A stretch of DNA of 64,000 nt from Karstenula rhodostoma CBS 690.94 (GCA_010093485.1 MU001494.1:2449937-2513936); one strand, 5' to 3'. Shown: positions 33,239 through 45,519, counted from the stretch's first letter. Translations and numbers: made by a program. The notes: generated by a model from the sequence alone, not told the origin.

Positions 33239-36200
33239 CTACTCCGTCTTTCCATCGGACGCCTTCTCCTTACCCAAAAGCATGGCGCGGAAGTCGTCAT
33301 TGCTCTTCGCTTCTCCACCATTAGCTTCCCCAGACGCTCGAGGCACCATTGGCCTCGACCCTAGCCCAGGTTTCCCGCGGCCTCGAAGACCACCACGAGC
33401 GCCGCCGCGAGGAGCAGTGGGCCTGTTCACGCGCGTGGGCTGCACAAAGCTATTCCCCGCCTTCCATTCTCCCTTTTGCGCAACGAGATCCTTGTATCGT
33501 CCGATGCGTAAATTCCTGCCCTCAAACTGGACGCCCTGAAGCGCAATTTCAGCTTTACCAGCCTGCTCCACCGTCTCGAACTCTATGGTAGCACCACCGT
33601 GCTGTGGCATGAGTGTGATCTTCTTATACCCGTATGGTTCGGCGAGAGACTTGATGCGAACATCGTTCACGGTATCCGGTACGTTGAGCAAGGCGATGGT
33701 TCGATCTCCTCTCGTACCTGTCGTCGTGTCTTGTTTGCTGGGCGTTGCTTCTTGGTCTGCTAGAGATGTCGCATTTTCGATCGTCGACTTGACCTTCGGC
33801 TTTGTGTCTCCGCGATCGTTTGCAATCTCCACCTTTAGTTCCATTCCCCAGAAGTCTTTGCCGTTCATTCCAGCGACCGCTGCGTCCGCATCCTATACAT
33901 CAAGTCAGCAATGTTCAATGTAAGGAAACAACCGCAACTACGTACCTCTTTCCGTTCGTAAACGACATAGCCGAAGCCTTTGTTATTTCCGTTTACCAAC
34001 GTAGGAATGTTGACTCGTTCGATCTTGCCGAACTGCGCAAAGGCTTCTTGGATCTCGCGCTTCTTGATTCTGAAGTTAAGTTTCCATACGTAAACCTCAC
34101 GCCCCTCAGCAGTTGCACCGTCGCGTTTCTTCTTCGCGTTTGGATTGGAGATCTTTGCAATGATCTTTAATCCCTCTACATCAGTCCCGTCCAGCTTCGT
34201 AGCTGCAATGGCATCGTCGCCGTTGACAAATTGGGTGTAGCAGAACCGGCGGTGGGTATTGTATTTGAGTGATGGAAACCGTACATTCACAATCTCGCCA
34301 AATGGTGCGAAGAGCTTGCGTATGTATGGCTCATCAGCGTGAGCGGGGTAGTTCGCGACATACAGCGTAGTATTTTGACCACGGTTGATAGTGATTTCAT
34401 GTCCCTCAAACCCCTTCGCTTGCTTTGTAAGAGCATAGTCCGCCTCTTCTGGACTTTCGAACTCAACAATCGAGGACATGCTGTCTTTTTCAGGCTTCAT
34501 TGTCACGTTACGCACGGTTCCAGCGTCGCTAAAGAATTGACGAATCTTAGTTTGCGTTGCGCTTTGAGGAAGTCGTTGTACAATAACGGACGTGTTCTCG
34601 CGGTCACGTTTCTGAGCAGCGGAGCCCGCATCAGATGGAGCCTCGCTCATATGCCTGGTATCATCTGCTGTTGGTTGCGCTTCGTTGGCCTCGAGTGGTT
34701 TCGTTTTCTTCGAGGCAGGATCTGCATCGACACCATCCTCCCTCTTTCGCTTGCCGGACTTGTCTATAGCATGATTCTGCTGCTGCTGCTGCTGCTGCTC
34801 GGGTCGACTCGCTGCTGCTGCTGCCTCTTCCTTCTGCTTCCTGATAGCAACAACACGCTCTGCTCGTCGTCGCTCAATCTGTGCGCTCCGCACCTTGAGC
34901 ACGGTTTCGTGTTGCTCGCAGTGATTGACGTACATTTCAATCAGGGGCTTGGGTTGATCGAGGGTGTGTAGTTGCGCCATTCCAAGCTCAAGAACAGCTG
35001 TCGCCCGGGTCGGTGCAAGTAGCTGTTGACGTTCGTTGCTCTTGTCCCGCATCGCGTGGTTGGCCCACAGAACCATCTCCCAGATGTAGTATCGATACCA
35101 GAAGTCATATGAATCTTTGTGGTGTTTGACGAGACTGTCGAAAATATGGCGCGCCTCTTCTGGGTTGCCTCGTTGAAGCCAAAACTTGATGTGAATGCGC
35201 TCCAGGCGGTACTTTGAGTCACCCGGCCAGTCTCTGCCATACTTCTTCATCCCGACTTCGCGAACAAGCTCTAAAGCTGAGCGAATACCAACTTCGGCGA
35301 TATCGGCATCATCTTCTGACGCGCCTACATCGAAAGCTCTGCGCCGAAGATACCCACACCAGGCGATCTGAACTTTTATGAGCTCTTCTATATCGGAGTG
35401 CTCCAGCAGACCGGTCCGTGTGGCAGTATGCTTAATGCCTTCGATCTCGTTGAATTCCCTGTGCTCGGCTTCTAAGGTCAGGATGCGATGCGACCACAGA
35501 GATCCAGACCATGGGCAGTGGCGAGTCGCACGCTCGAGAACACCCAGGAGGTCAACCGAACGTTCTTTTTGCCATATTAAAAATTCAATATGGTCCTCCC
35601 ACAGGTTGGAGTCTACGGGGAAGCGGAGTGTGGCACGCTCGAACAAGGCGTTGACCAAGGGAAAGCTATAGACACCCATTGTCTTCTTCTCCCATTTCAG
35701 GTAACGGGTTAGCGCGTAGTATTCCGCGTCTCTATCGGCCGCTTGAGTCGCCTGAAGTAGCTTGAATTCGAATTCTTCGCGATTGGCGTATTGCTGTTTG
35801 ATATGGGTGTTCTGCTGGATGGCTTGCTCCATCGCTTCTTCGGCGTTCCCACCGATGCGAGAGATGAACGAGGCGAATTTTGACAGAGTCTCGCCCCACG
35901 TGGCATGCGGCTGGCCAAGTCGCTCACGATAGATCCCAGTAATGCGCATGGCTTTGTCCTGTTTTTCCTGGTTTGAGGCACTTCGTTCGAGATCTTCCTG
36001 CAAGAACTGGATGTAGCGGTCCCATACAAGGCTGCTGTCTTGGAGGTCATACTTGACGCTCTCGGCGCCCTGTCGCCAAACATCTTGGAGCAGCACAGGC
36101 GTAAAGAGTTCACGACCTATAGCCCTTTCTTCCTCAGACCACTGCTCTGGGGGATGTTGCTCCCAAGAACAAGCTATTAGATGACTGAGATATTCGCCGT

Positions 36201-37292
36201 AGGCTACCCATATTTGAGCGCTGGACGGCTCGTCCTGTGTCGCAATCTTGTACAGCTCAAGCACAGCCATGCGGTCTTCCACATTGGCAGCCAGTGCTTT
36301 CTCATCCTCGAGTCGGTACTGCCACAGGGTTTCCCCAAGCGGATACATCTTGGCCATGCTCACGCCCGCCTCTTGAAGGATTGACAATAACTCATACGAC
36401 TGCGGATTGCCGGGGTCGATTGCAGACATGTGGTACTGAAAGCCTTGGTGGAGCGTAGTAACAAAGTTGACATGGCTATAATAGTCCAGCGGGTTCTCGC
36501 TCAGCGACCTATCCAACTGCGTCAGGTAGTCGACGTGCTCTGGGGCGAGCGCGCGTGCGGTAAAGCTGCGGATCTTCGGCGAAGGTTCGCCCATGCTGAT
36601 GTCGGTTGTTGAGCCTCCGGAGATCGTGCGGGGGATGTTTTGGAGACTGGACGCAACGTTAGTTATAATGACCAAACAGCGCCAAGACTACCAATGCAGG
36701 CAACCGCGACCGACGCGTGACATGCGCGTCGGTCGCGGTTGCCTTCACCGATCGCTTGTTTCCCTGCGTCCGCCAACATTGAATTCTACACAGGCAGCTC
36801 ATGGCGCCGTCTCTGTCTTATGGTGCGACCTCACGGATGTCACATTGCAAGAGATGGGACCTACCTGAACGTTGGTCTCTGCGCAGCAGTGTGATGTCTC
36901 GCAGCCTGCTGGTGCTGGTGCTGCATCGTGGCCAGGTCTGCCAAAGTGTCCATGCCGGAAGTCGATCGAAGCAACGGGTTCGGAGGGGTCATGCGTGCGT
37001 CGCGCGGAGAATGTGTGGGTCGTTCCGGCGGCGTGCTCGTTGCGCTGTGGATGGGCCGGGTGCCATTGGTGTAGCCAACGCCCGGTGAGGGCTGCTTGTG
37101 CTGGTGGTAGGACAAGTGCGGCTGCGGCGAAGACGTGAGCTGCTGGCTGAGCCCTGATGGCGTGCGCGAGGGAACCTGCCGTATTGCGCGCTTCCCCGGA
37201 GACTGTATCGATGGCGACCCCAGCGCCGGAGGCGGCGGCGGCGTCTCTTGCGCCGGCGAGTCCTGCGGCGACAACAGCGAGTTGATGTCCAT
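33239..37292 (-). CDS. PRP24: PRP24/SART3-type U4/U6 snRNP recycling factor
   Basis: Three exons (37292-36865, 36646-33946, 33892-33239) encode 1260 residues. Exon 1 begins MDINSLLSPQDSPAQETPPP and is Pro/Ser-rich. Exon 2 enters through a strong branch site (ACTAAC) and gives HAT repeats typical of SART3/Prp24 (for example SLWSHRILTLEAEHREFNEI, KYRLERIHIKFWLQRGNPEE), a basic region and a polyglutamine run from CTG/CAG repeats near 34774-34798. Four RRMs follow: TSVIVQRLPQSATQTKIRQF, TTLYVANYPAHADEPYIRKL, REVYVWKLNFRIKKREIQEA and RTIALLNVPDTVNDVRIKSL. The C-terminus NDDFRAMLLGKEK resembles the Lsm-binding box of Prp24. The protein anneals U4 and U6 snRNAs during spliceosome recycling in the nucleus. 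The first intron (36864-36647) holds a perfect 20-bp inverted repeat. If exon 1 is not used, Met 36594 would be the start. Confidence 0.92.
36698..36744. repeat. Perfect 20-bp inverted repeat, 7-nt loop, in PRP24 intron 1
   Basis: The left arm aggcaaccgcgaccgacgcg (36698-36717) and right arm (36725-36744) are exact reverse complements separated by TGACATG. The next outer bases do not pair. The arms are about 75% G+C. The element lies inside the 218-nt first intron of the PRP24-type gene and would form a very stable hairpin in either transcript orientation. Confidence 0.97.
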
Positions 37293-37991
37293 GGTGCCCT
37301 CTTTTCTTCCTACGCAGCGCCCTCTATGTGCTCGCGCTCGTACGCGCGCCCTTCCAACTGATGCTGCTATTACTTTTGTTCGCGGCGGCGAATGCGACTG
37401 TTCTGGTACTCAGTGCCGTTGCACTGCTGCAGGGACCGTTATGGGTCGAGTGAAGCGGACGGCGCTCGCATGGAGCAGCATGGACTCGGGCTGGGGTCGC
37501 GTAGAGGAAGCTCAGCTTGGGACTCGGGGGAGACAAGGGCGAGCGATGAGCTAGAGGCAGCAGCAGCGCCAAAGACTTGAATAGTCTCGGCAGGTCTGGA
37601 CGAAGAATCAAACACGTCAAGCTAGGCTTCGGCAGTGCGGGTCCTATTTAGCTAATGACGGCACAGCTTGCAGCCGCCTCGCCAATCTGATGATTGTGGT
37701 CTGGTGCCAACGGGAGCGCCTTTTATGGTGGATTTGCGTGCGCGCAAGAGTCGGAAACTGGAGAGGGACCTCTCTAGCACGAGTAGAGGCTTTGCGCTTG
37801 TTGCAGGTTAGGGAAGCCGAGCAAGCCGTCGAGCGGCATCAGATGATGATTTGCGGTCACGTGCGTCTTGTCGTGCAGTGACCCCTGCACGCGTCTCGGC
37901 TAGCGCCGTTTCTCAGAATTTCCTGGGCTGCATACCACATCTCAGCAGCATCGTCCATCGACACCGACCCATTGGGGCGCCGCACATCCCG
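37293..37991. promoter_or_regulatory. Divergent promoter region between PRP24 and uL22m
   Basis: Two housekeeping genes are transcribed away from this 699-nt region. It is G+C-rich and contains no coding frame that I can support. No specific operator site could be identified. Confidence 0.5.
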
Positions 37992-39148
37992 ATGAGCTCA
38001 CGAATACCCGTCCGGCGGCTCGGACAGTCATGTGTCGCTACTTTCCGACCGCGTACAGCCTACTGGGTGTCCTCGAATCGAGCTTTCACGAACTCCTCCA
38101 CCCGGTCTGCTGAGCCCAAAGATGTCGACCTCTCGAACCCCATCCTCGAAGAATATCTCGCGAAGCGCAAGCCCAACGAAAAGCCCGAACGCCCAGTGCC
38201 CCAAACCGGCGGCCTCTCCACCACCGGCCTCTTCAAGCAGGAATACGAAACATCCGGCTACCGCCTCGGCATGACCCCCGAAGAGCTCGAGGCGCTGAAA
38301 GAGAAAAACAAGCAGAGGGATGAAGAAGTGGCCATCGAGAAGGAGAAGCGGCTGCATGCCCTAAGGCTCGATCCCGTGCCTGCAGCCCGCCGGTCATACG
38401 AGCGACAGCTAGTCATCAAGAGCCTGCAAAAGCGACGCGAGGGCAAGACGCTCCGCCTGAAGCGAACAGAGAGGGAGATGGTGTACAAATCGCAGGATCT
38501 GCCGACGACTCTCAAGAAAATGACGCGGCTGATGCACCAGATCGCCGGCAAGACGGTCGAAGAAGCCCTCATCCAGCTGCGCTTCTCCAAGAAGCGCGTC
38601 GCCCGCGACATCGTCAAGGGGCTGCAGCTTGCGCGCGACGAGGCCATTGCGGCGCGCGGAATGGGTCTTGGGGCTGCCGTCGATCCGGAAACAGCGAGGA
38701 AGGAGGCCGCGCTGATCAAGGCGGGAAAAATGAAGAAGTCGGAGAGGACCACAGTATACCTCGCTGACGGAACGAGGAGAAGGGAAACGAAGGAGAAGGG
38801 CACGGTCATCGAGCTTAGAGATGGAAGCAAGAAGACCGTTACGGATCCGACGGAGATGTATATTGAACAGGCGTGGGCGTCGAAGGGACCGGAATCAAAG
38901 AGTCCAGAGTTCAGGGCGAGGGGAAGGATCAACATGCTGCACCACCGGTCATCGAGTAAGTCTCTCCATCTTCACTTTCCAATCATCGCAGCGCTGATTA
39001 TCTCCCAGAGTTCAATGTTCTACTCAAGGAAGAGAAGACGCGCATGCGTGTCTCAGAAGAGATCAAGAAGAAGCGCGCGAACAAGCCGCTATGGCTGCCT
39101 CTTCCCGACCGGCCGGTCACCGCGCAGCGACAGTACTGTCTGTGGTAG
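37992..39148 (+). CDS. Mitochondrial large-subunit ribosomal protein uL22m
   Basis: Two exons (37992-38955, 39009-39148; intron 53 nt) encode 367 residues. The N-terminus MSSRIPVRRLGQSCVATFRP is a likely mitochondrial presequence. After a charged linker, the uL22 domain contains KKMTRLMHQIAGKTVEEALI, QLRFSKKRVARDIVKGLQLA, RDEAIAARGMG and a strand ERTTVYLADGTRRRETKEKG. The C-terminal exon gives SSKFNVLLKEEKTRMRVSEE and ends QRQYCLW. uL22 lines the peptide exit tunnel of the ribosome. The distance to the convergent UTP15 gene is 225 nt. The splice is constrained by phase: A + AG makes the Lys before FNVLLKEE. The gene starts divergently from PRP24. Confidence 0.92.
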
Positions 39149-39373
39149 CCGTCGGATTCTTGTAACATATGTATACCAAGGGATGTGCAGTAGACTAGCA
39201 TTCGCCTATAATCGGCATGTACCATATACCATTCAAGCATATACATCCTCGCACGTTCCATCCCATCATCCAAAGCAGCATGTATGCTTCATCCGGGTAT
39301 CCTTTCAACTTTTCCAAAAACATACATTACAAAGGTCAACGCCGTCGCTATGCAATTCCCAAATCATCCATCC

Positions 39374-41065
39374 CTAGTTCTCGATTGCATCCATGCCCTG
39401 CGCCCCAGCGGTCGCAGTCAGCATTTCAAGCATGCCCTTTACACCCCAAGCTGCCTGGCTCGCTTCGACAAGGTCTTTGACTTTTTGATTCAGTTGGTCG
39501 AAGAGCGTGTCGATTTCTTCGCTGCGGCCAAGCTGGTCGGCGTACAGGTCTAGTACGACGAGCGCAACATCGGTGGTGAGGCGCGTGATGCGGTAATCTG
39601 GGATGTACTTGATGAGCCAGCGTAGGACAGGCTGAAGGGTGATCTCGTCGCGGTTGACGAGAGCCGCGTTGAGTGCGCTGCGGTGGCGCAGAGCAGTGAA
39701 TACTGTTATTGAGTGTTCTTTTGCGTTGTTGCCCTGGTGCAATGTCAGCATTGGTATCGAATAGCATGTGGATGTATGTCATACCTTCTGTGCCAGCACA
39801 ATATCTAGTGCCTTCGCATACTGTCCCGTCCGCAAACAGTTCGCCCACGGGAAGCTGGCATGTATCTTTCCTCTCGAGTTCGGGTCGATAACGATATCCG
39901 CGCCTTCGCCGGTGAAATCGCGACCTCGCATTTTCTTCTCCCAGCCCTTCCCCCGCTTGCGCTTCTTCGCTTGGTCGTATTCCTCGATCTTGCCTGCCAT
40001 GAGGGCCTGCATTTCCTTTTCGCGCTCTCGCGCAAGAGCTCTCTGTTCGCCAGATAGCTTGGTCTTAATGGACAGCAGCCCAGACTGCATACCGACTGCG
40101 ATGTGCTTGTCCTCGCCTTGGGACGGAATGACGCTCAGCGAGAGAATGGGCGAGGGGTATTTCATGCCTGCCACTACGTTCCAGCCCGTAGTCTCAAAAA
40201 CCTTGACGTGCCCGTCGAGTGCACCCGAGAGGAGGCGCTCGCCATTGTTCGCGAGGGTAAGAGCAGTCACAGTCTTTTGGTGGTTGCGCAGGAGATGCAT
40301 TGGCTTCGCGGCCACCACATCGAGAACACTAATTGTGTTTTCGCTTGAGGCCAGGACTGCAGTTCCCGATGGCATAGGCAGCACGGCTTCGACGGGAGCA
40401 GCATGCTTGAACACCATGACTGCCTTGCCTCCAATTCTTGAGTCCCATAGTCGCACCGTCTGATCATAACTGCCCGACACCAGCAGCCCACTCTGCGCAG
40501 GCATGAACGTTCCGCAGCGCACATAATCTTGATGCCCGTCAAACTTGGTAATGCTCTTGTCGGCCGGCAGGTCCCATAATCGTACTGTGCGATCGTCGGA
40601 GCAGCTCATCAAACTCGTAAGCTCGCTTGGATTCCACTCTGTCACCCACACCGGCTGCTTATGTTCTTTCCATGTTTTCAAAATAGCTCGGCTGTTCGCA
40701 TCGAAAGCCTGAATCGTGCCGCTGTCGCCGCCCGCAACTAAAATCCTACCGTCTCGCCGTATGTTACCCGAGTGCGCAATGTCATCTACGCCGAATCTTG
40801 AGATGTTCTTTACGAGTTTTCGGGTTTTGGAGGAGAATATCTGGACGCGCGAGCCAGTAGTGACGGCGAAGAGATCCTGTGCGGGGCCGAGGAGATTCGA
40901 GGCGGGCCGTGGAGGTATGGAGATATGCGTTATTGGGGAGGAGTGCTGCGACGGGTCGAGGCGTAGCTCAGAGCCGAAGGACGACCAGTACTTTTGTTCG
41001 GCTGTGATGGTCGAAGGGCCTTTCGGCAGCTTTATGGGCTGCAGGGGTTGGACTTCGGCGGCCAT
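39374..41065 (-). CDS. UTP15: U3 snoRNP (SSU processome) WD protein UTP15
   Basis: Two exons (41065-39785, 39733-39374; intron 51 nt) encode 546 residues. The N-terminus MAAEVQPLQPIKLPKGPSTI leads into AEQKYWSSF and WD40 repeats, for example AVTTGSRVQIFSSKTRKLVK, RDGRILVAGGDSGTIQAFDA, LMSCSDDRTVRLWDLPADKS, LLVSGSYDQTVRLWDSRIGG and RLLSGALDGHVKVFETTGWN. The C-terminal UTP15_C helical domain includes KALDIVLAQKGNNAKEHSIT, VFTALRHRSALNAALVNRDE and LQPVLRWLIKYIPDYRITRL. Utp15 is part of the t-UTP/UTP-A complex that binds pre-rRNA early in 40S assembly in the nucleolus. The ATG at 41065 has A at -3 and G at +4. The longer upstream frame begins without an ATG. Confidence 0.96.
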
Positions 41066-41575
41066 TGTGGGCGGTACGTTTGCGAGGGAACTGGCAGTGT
41101 CGTTCGTCGTTGCAGGCGCACCTGCTTGCACTTTGCGCCCGAACTTTTTTTGGCGCAAAGCCGCGCTTTCCGTGGTTGGTTAGCGCGTTTTCCCCACCGT
41201 AGGTGCCACTGCGCGGGTGCGTTCACTCCAGCCATCCCGTCCCGTGCCAGACTAGTTGTGCACTCTGCGCATTTGCGCCAACTCCAGACAATGATCCAAC
41301 AGTAGCAGCGAACGAGGAGAGTCCTACATATGAAGATGCGCTCGGTTTGGGAAAGCGCCAATACGAGACCGGCAGCCTGATGATCCCCGCACCTTCTTCA
41401 TCACTCACGGACCATGCACAAGCCTCGTCAGACAACCCATCTCAAAAACAGGTGCTGCCTGCATTCCCTATCATGAGACACCTAACATCGCGTCTTTGTT
41501 TTCCTTCCCGCCGAAGACGTTAGATCCTTAGCCTGCCGTCTCAAGCCACTCCCGTCCGGCCTAGTTTGAGCGAAC
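41066..41575. promoter_or_regulatory. Divergent promoter region between UTP15 and the homeodomain factor
   Basis: The 510-nt region separates two divergently transcribed genes. I identify no further genes in it. Specific factor sites were not resolved. Confidence 0.45.
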
Positions 41576-44209
41576 ATGGCAGGCGAACCACTGGATAGCC
41601 TAGACGAGTTCTTTGACTTTACTCAACTGGAAGAGGATAACAATGCATTCGACCCCTCAATGCAGGTGGAGGCTTCGGCACTTGTGCTGCCTATGCTTGA
41701 GCCGGATAGTGTTATGGACTGGCAGCCTACCATAGGTACCATGACGGCGGACACGGGAGCATTCGACATACCATCCGTTTTCCCTCTCATCATACCAGAA
41801 GAGCCTATGCAGAACCTTAATCACGCTGGAACCATGCCGCCGCTCGTTCAAGACATACCTATGGTGCCCCAACTCCCCTCAGACGACCACGGTGGAGCTC
41901 CGTCATACTCATGGCACCACCATCGCATGCCACGGGAAGGAGAAGTGATTACGCTAGGGCAGGAGGTGAACCAAATCACGCGCCCGCAACGAAGCAACAC
42001 TGTCACTCGAAAGCCTGCATCCGCCAAACGAAAGGGCCCCTCGTCTCGCCTACCCGTGGAAGCTAGGCAGATCCTGGAGGAAGAGTTCGCAGCAAACCCG
42101 TACCCATGCTCGTGGGAAATAGATATCATCGCTCATCAGGCCAACCTGGATGTGAAACGGGTCCGAAATTGGTTCAATAACACTCGTGCTCGGAAGAAGC
42201 CAGAGTCCCCAGGTTCGTTGCTTGTTTCAATTCCTGACACATGACTAATGAGTCCCAGAATCGTCCGAGGTGGTCATGTCGCAACCTAACGAAAGCGCCA
42301 CCTCACTCTTATCGAAACTTTCTCGGGATAGTCTCGAAGCTCTGGACAAGCACGCCGATGAAGCAATTCAACCACCGCAGCCTCCACTTGCTGTATATCT
42401 TGCGCAGTCGTATCAAGAGGAAGCGGTACCCTACTCTGCCATCCAAATTGCCATGGAGAACGGTTCCATCAGCGATGAAACAGACTTCCAGTACGACGGG
42501 TCTTCAAGCCGCAAACTTGGCGGACCTGGCTCGGTCATTGCCTCAGTGACCTCTTCTGACGGCACAGTGCCTACCACGTACAGCAGCGGCAGTAACATGT
42601 CATCATTTGGGCGAACCCGACGACGTGGTCGCCGACGCATGGAGTGGAAACAATCTCACACTAGGACAAAGTTCAACGGCCTCAACAGTGCTGGTGAGCC
42701 TCAAGAAAATCTCCCGTTCTGCTGTACATTCTGTCCACGTGCCTTCAAGACCAAGTACGAGTGGGTTCGCCACGAAGACTCTGTGCATGCCCTCCGTACC
42801 ACATGGATCTGCTGCGAGAACAAGAATGCGCCGCTTCTGTCATGTCCATTTTGCGGCCAGATGCAACCCGATGATTCTCATATGGCTAGTCACAAGTACC
42901 AACAATGCCGAAACAAGCCAGAGTCACAGCGAACCTTCTACCGTCGAGATCACTTCATTCAGCACTTGCATCATGTCCACTTTGCGAACGTCAAGCATCC
43001 GTCAGCCCGTCTCGGCTGTCAGACCCGTCTACTCGACAGCGAAGGGGGCAATTTTGGCTGCAAAGACCTTGCAATCAAGTGGAGAAGATTTGGCGCACCC
43101 ATCAAGGCTGAAGATCCTATGCTCTGTTGCGGCTTCTGCGGGAAACGAGCGAAAGACTGGAGCGAGCGCTGTGAACATGTTGCTGAGCATATGGCAGCGG
43201 GTGAATGGGACCGGTCTGCATGGTGGCCGGAGCGTTTGGAAAACCACTTGGAGAATCTGTGTACGCCGGGTGCGGCTGGACCGTTCCGTTGTCGCTATTG
43301 CCGCAAGGTGTTCGCCAACGTTGATGCTATGAACAAGCATTCTCATTGTCGTGTTTGGAGCTGTCGATTCCTCAGGTGAGCTACTCCACTATTATTGGTG
43401 TGTGTGCAATGTACTAACAAGATAGGTCGTTTGACGATGTTGCTGCTGAGAATGCAGGCCCTCCTCTATGTCCGCAATTCCCGTCGCCGAACGCCCATCA
43501 CTGCCATCTATGCGGCGCAGGCTACAGATCCTTCCACGTCGAGCATGCCCAGCACTACCATCGCTACCGACAGTGTGAGCAGACACTGTATACATCCGAA
43601 GAAGAATTCTTGCAGCATATGCACGACTTTCACGGCGCTTCTCAGCCGCAGCTGCTCCAGGCCAACTCTATTCTTGAACAAAACTTCTCCAGAAACAAAG
43701 GCGCTTCGTTCGAGCCTCTTCGACTTGATGAGATCATGCAAGGCTGCAGAGTTGGGGAATTTAGCGCCTCTTTGGTCGATCCCGTCATCATGGAGCAGGC
43801 AGTGCCTTCCGCCTCGGGTAGTACGAAGGCGGTACGAGAACGGCCGTCGACACCATCGAGTAGGAAGACACAAGATTCAGGCGCAACCTCAGGTCGTAAA
43901 CACAACAAGGCACAGAGGCAGCGCGCCAATAGCTCGGCCTCGAAACCTACGCATCATGGACCGCGCTTCTTTCGCTTGAGTCCTTTGGTGCCATTTTTGT
44001 CGACTCGCATCTGTTATTTACGTAATGCGATGCCAACAAGCCTCGTTTCAGATGGGAAAGTGATAGTGGAAGAGGTTCCGAACAGCCACCTGGCTACGCT
44101 TGTCATGAGCTCGGGATTATTGGGAATGGCAGGTGTCAGATTTCCCGTTAACATGAAAAGAGACGGAGCGAAGGGCCCAGTGGAGTTCACTTTGGAAGAA
44201 GATGATTAG
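41576..44209 (+). CDS. Homeodomain plus C2H2 zinc-finger transcription factor
   Basis: Three exons (41576-42212, 42259-43375, 43426-44209; introns 46 and 50 nt, the second with a TACTAAC branch site) encode 845 residues. A homeodomain sits near residues 155-210: KRKGPSSRLPVEARQILEEE, then FAANPYPCSWEIDIIAHQAN, then VKRVRNWFNNTRARKK, whose WFNN-x-R recognition helix is typical of fungal KN-type homeoboxes. After a Ser/Pro linker come several C2H2 units: FCCTFCPRAFKTKYEWVRHE, CPFCGQMQPDDSHMASHKY, CCGFCGKRAKDWSERCEHVA, FRCRYCRKVFANVDAMNKHS and HHCHLCGAGYRSFHVEHAQH. The C-terminal 200 residues are low-complexity. The combination is seen in a conserved fungal regulator family. A nuclear role is inferred; target genes are unknown. 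Divergent from UTP15. Confidence 0.92.
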
Positions 44210-44778
44210 TGTGTAATCGGAAGCTGCTGTCAGGCGTTGCAAGACTTGTACTAGATGAAGGTTGGCGCAGGTGTTTCCTCGTATCTTCCTATCTATAGCA
44301 TCATATTTGAAGCAGCTTAGGTGACACCTAAACTTGTCCTGAACACCACAACACGAGATGTGAACTCATGCGGTTCGACCATGTTTAGCTCACGTGCAAT
44401 ACGGTGTGATTTTAGGGAGTTATCTTTTCCTAGATTAGATTGCTATTCGTTGAAGCAGAAACCTCGGTGTCCAGAGCTCGTGTCGTAAGCGAATTACACG
44501 AACGCATGTAACATTGTCAATAATGGCTTGCAGAGAATTACTCGGTGTGACTGGCATTGACAAAATCAATGGATGAGTTTGAGAAGTGAAGGAAGTTTTG
44601 TACGAATCGGTTCATGACATTCCAAAGTTGCCCGACTGGCAGGCCACGCTTCCGACTTCATACGAAAGGTATATTTCTGCCTTCTGGCAGCTTGATTAAT
44701 TCATATGTTATGTACCAGCGCTTTATGAGCTCCACTTTCACTCCGCAACAAATTTCTACCTCCAACAAATCGTCCACT
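44210..44778. other. Intergenic
   Basis: 3' flank of the homeodomain gene and promoter of the secreted Cys-rich gene. No other gene supported. Confidence 0.5.
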
Positions 44779-45519
44779 ATGCGCCTCTTCAGCCTTGTCA
44801 CGAGCCTCGTTCCCCTCACGCTCGCTCAGCACTACAGGCACCCCTCTGTTACCCGCTCGCCTAGTCCTACAACACCATCTATTGAGCCCTCGCGCTACAC
44901 AATCCCCTGCACAATGAGCGACGACACGCTTGCCCTTCCGGCTGGTTCTGCACGCCCACTACGATCCCGCCCACGGCAACCATCGACCCGTGGGGAGGAG
45001 TCTGCAAAGACAATCCAACGCCGCCTCCTGTCACGCCATGCGGTACGTGATAGTTCGCCCTTCCCTAACCTTCAGCATTCTCTCTTCTCGCCCGAGGTTG
45101 TGTCATACACTTGAGATCGGTCTATACACTCTGTACATCTCATGTACCCCCCGACTTTCCCCTACCCTACCCGTCCTCCCCCTTGCGTCCATCTTGACAC
45201 CCGTATAGTGATGGGCAACGACACCCCGTGCCTCCCCTCCTCTCGCTGCACCCCCACCATCATCCCGCCCGCAAACCCCACCGAGCCCTGGGGCGGTCAA
45301 TGCATTGCCGGGCCGCCGACGTCAACGTCCGAGTGGAATACGGAGTACACGCAAATATTCACGCCTATCATGCCGTCCGTGAACACGCCGTACACGCCGC
45401 CATCTAAGTCGTATGGTTCGCCGGTGCCGACGTGGACAGGGAAACCGTGTAGGTTCGAGTGGCAGTGTCAGAGGGGACGGGGGGAGAAGTGCGTGAGAGG
45501 GAGGTGTGTGCTTTGGTAG
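44779..45519 (+). pseudogene. Secreted Cys-rich protein with duplicated motif, one-base frameshift
   Basis: The start MRLFSLVTSLVPLTLAQHYR gives a signal peptide. The first repeat begins YTIPCTMSDDT in the ATG frame, then continues as CPSGWFCTPTTIPP and DPWGGVC in a different frame. The switch lies at about 44925-44931 and is consistent with loss of one base. The ATG frame instead runs into unrelated Arg/Ser-rich sequence and stops near 45114. A GT-AG intron (45043-45208) leads in the second frame to repeat two, CVMGNDTPCLPSSRCTPTII, then PPANPTEPWGGQC, and on to a tail KPCRFEWQCQRGRGEKCVRG, ending RCVLW at 45519. The two repeats are clearly homologous over about 40 residues. The protein would be a small secreted, effector-like protein of unknown function. 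The break may be real or an assembly error. Confidence 0.7.

Noticed and set aside
34774..34798. CTG/CAG repeat
   Set aside because: It encodes a polyglutamine run inside PRP24; ordinary low-complexity coding sequence.
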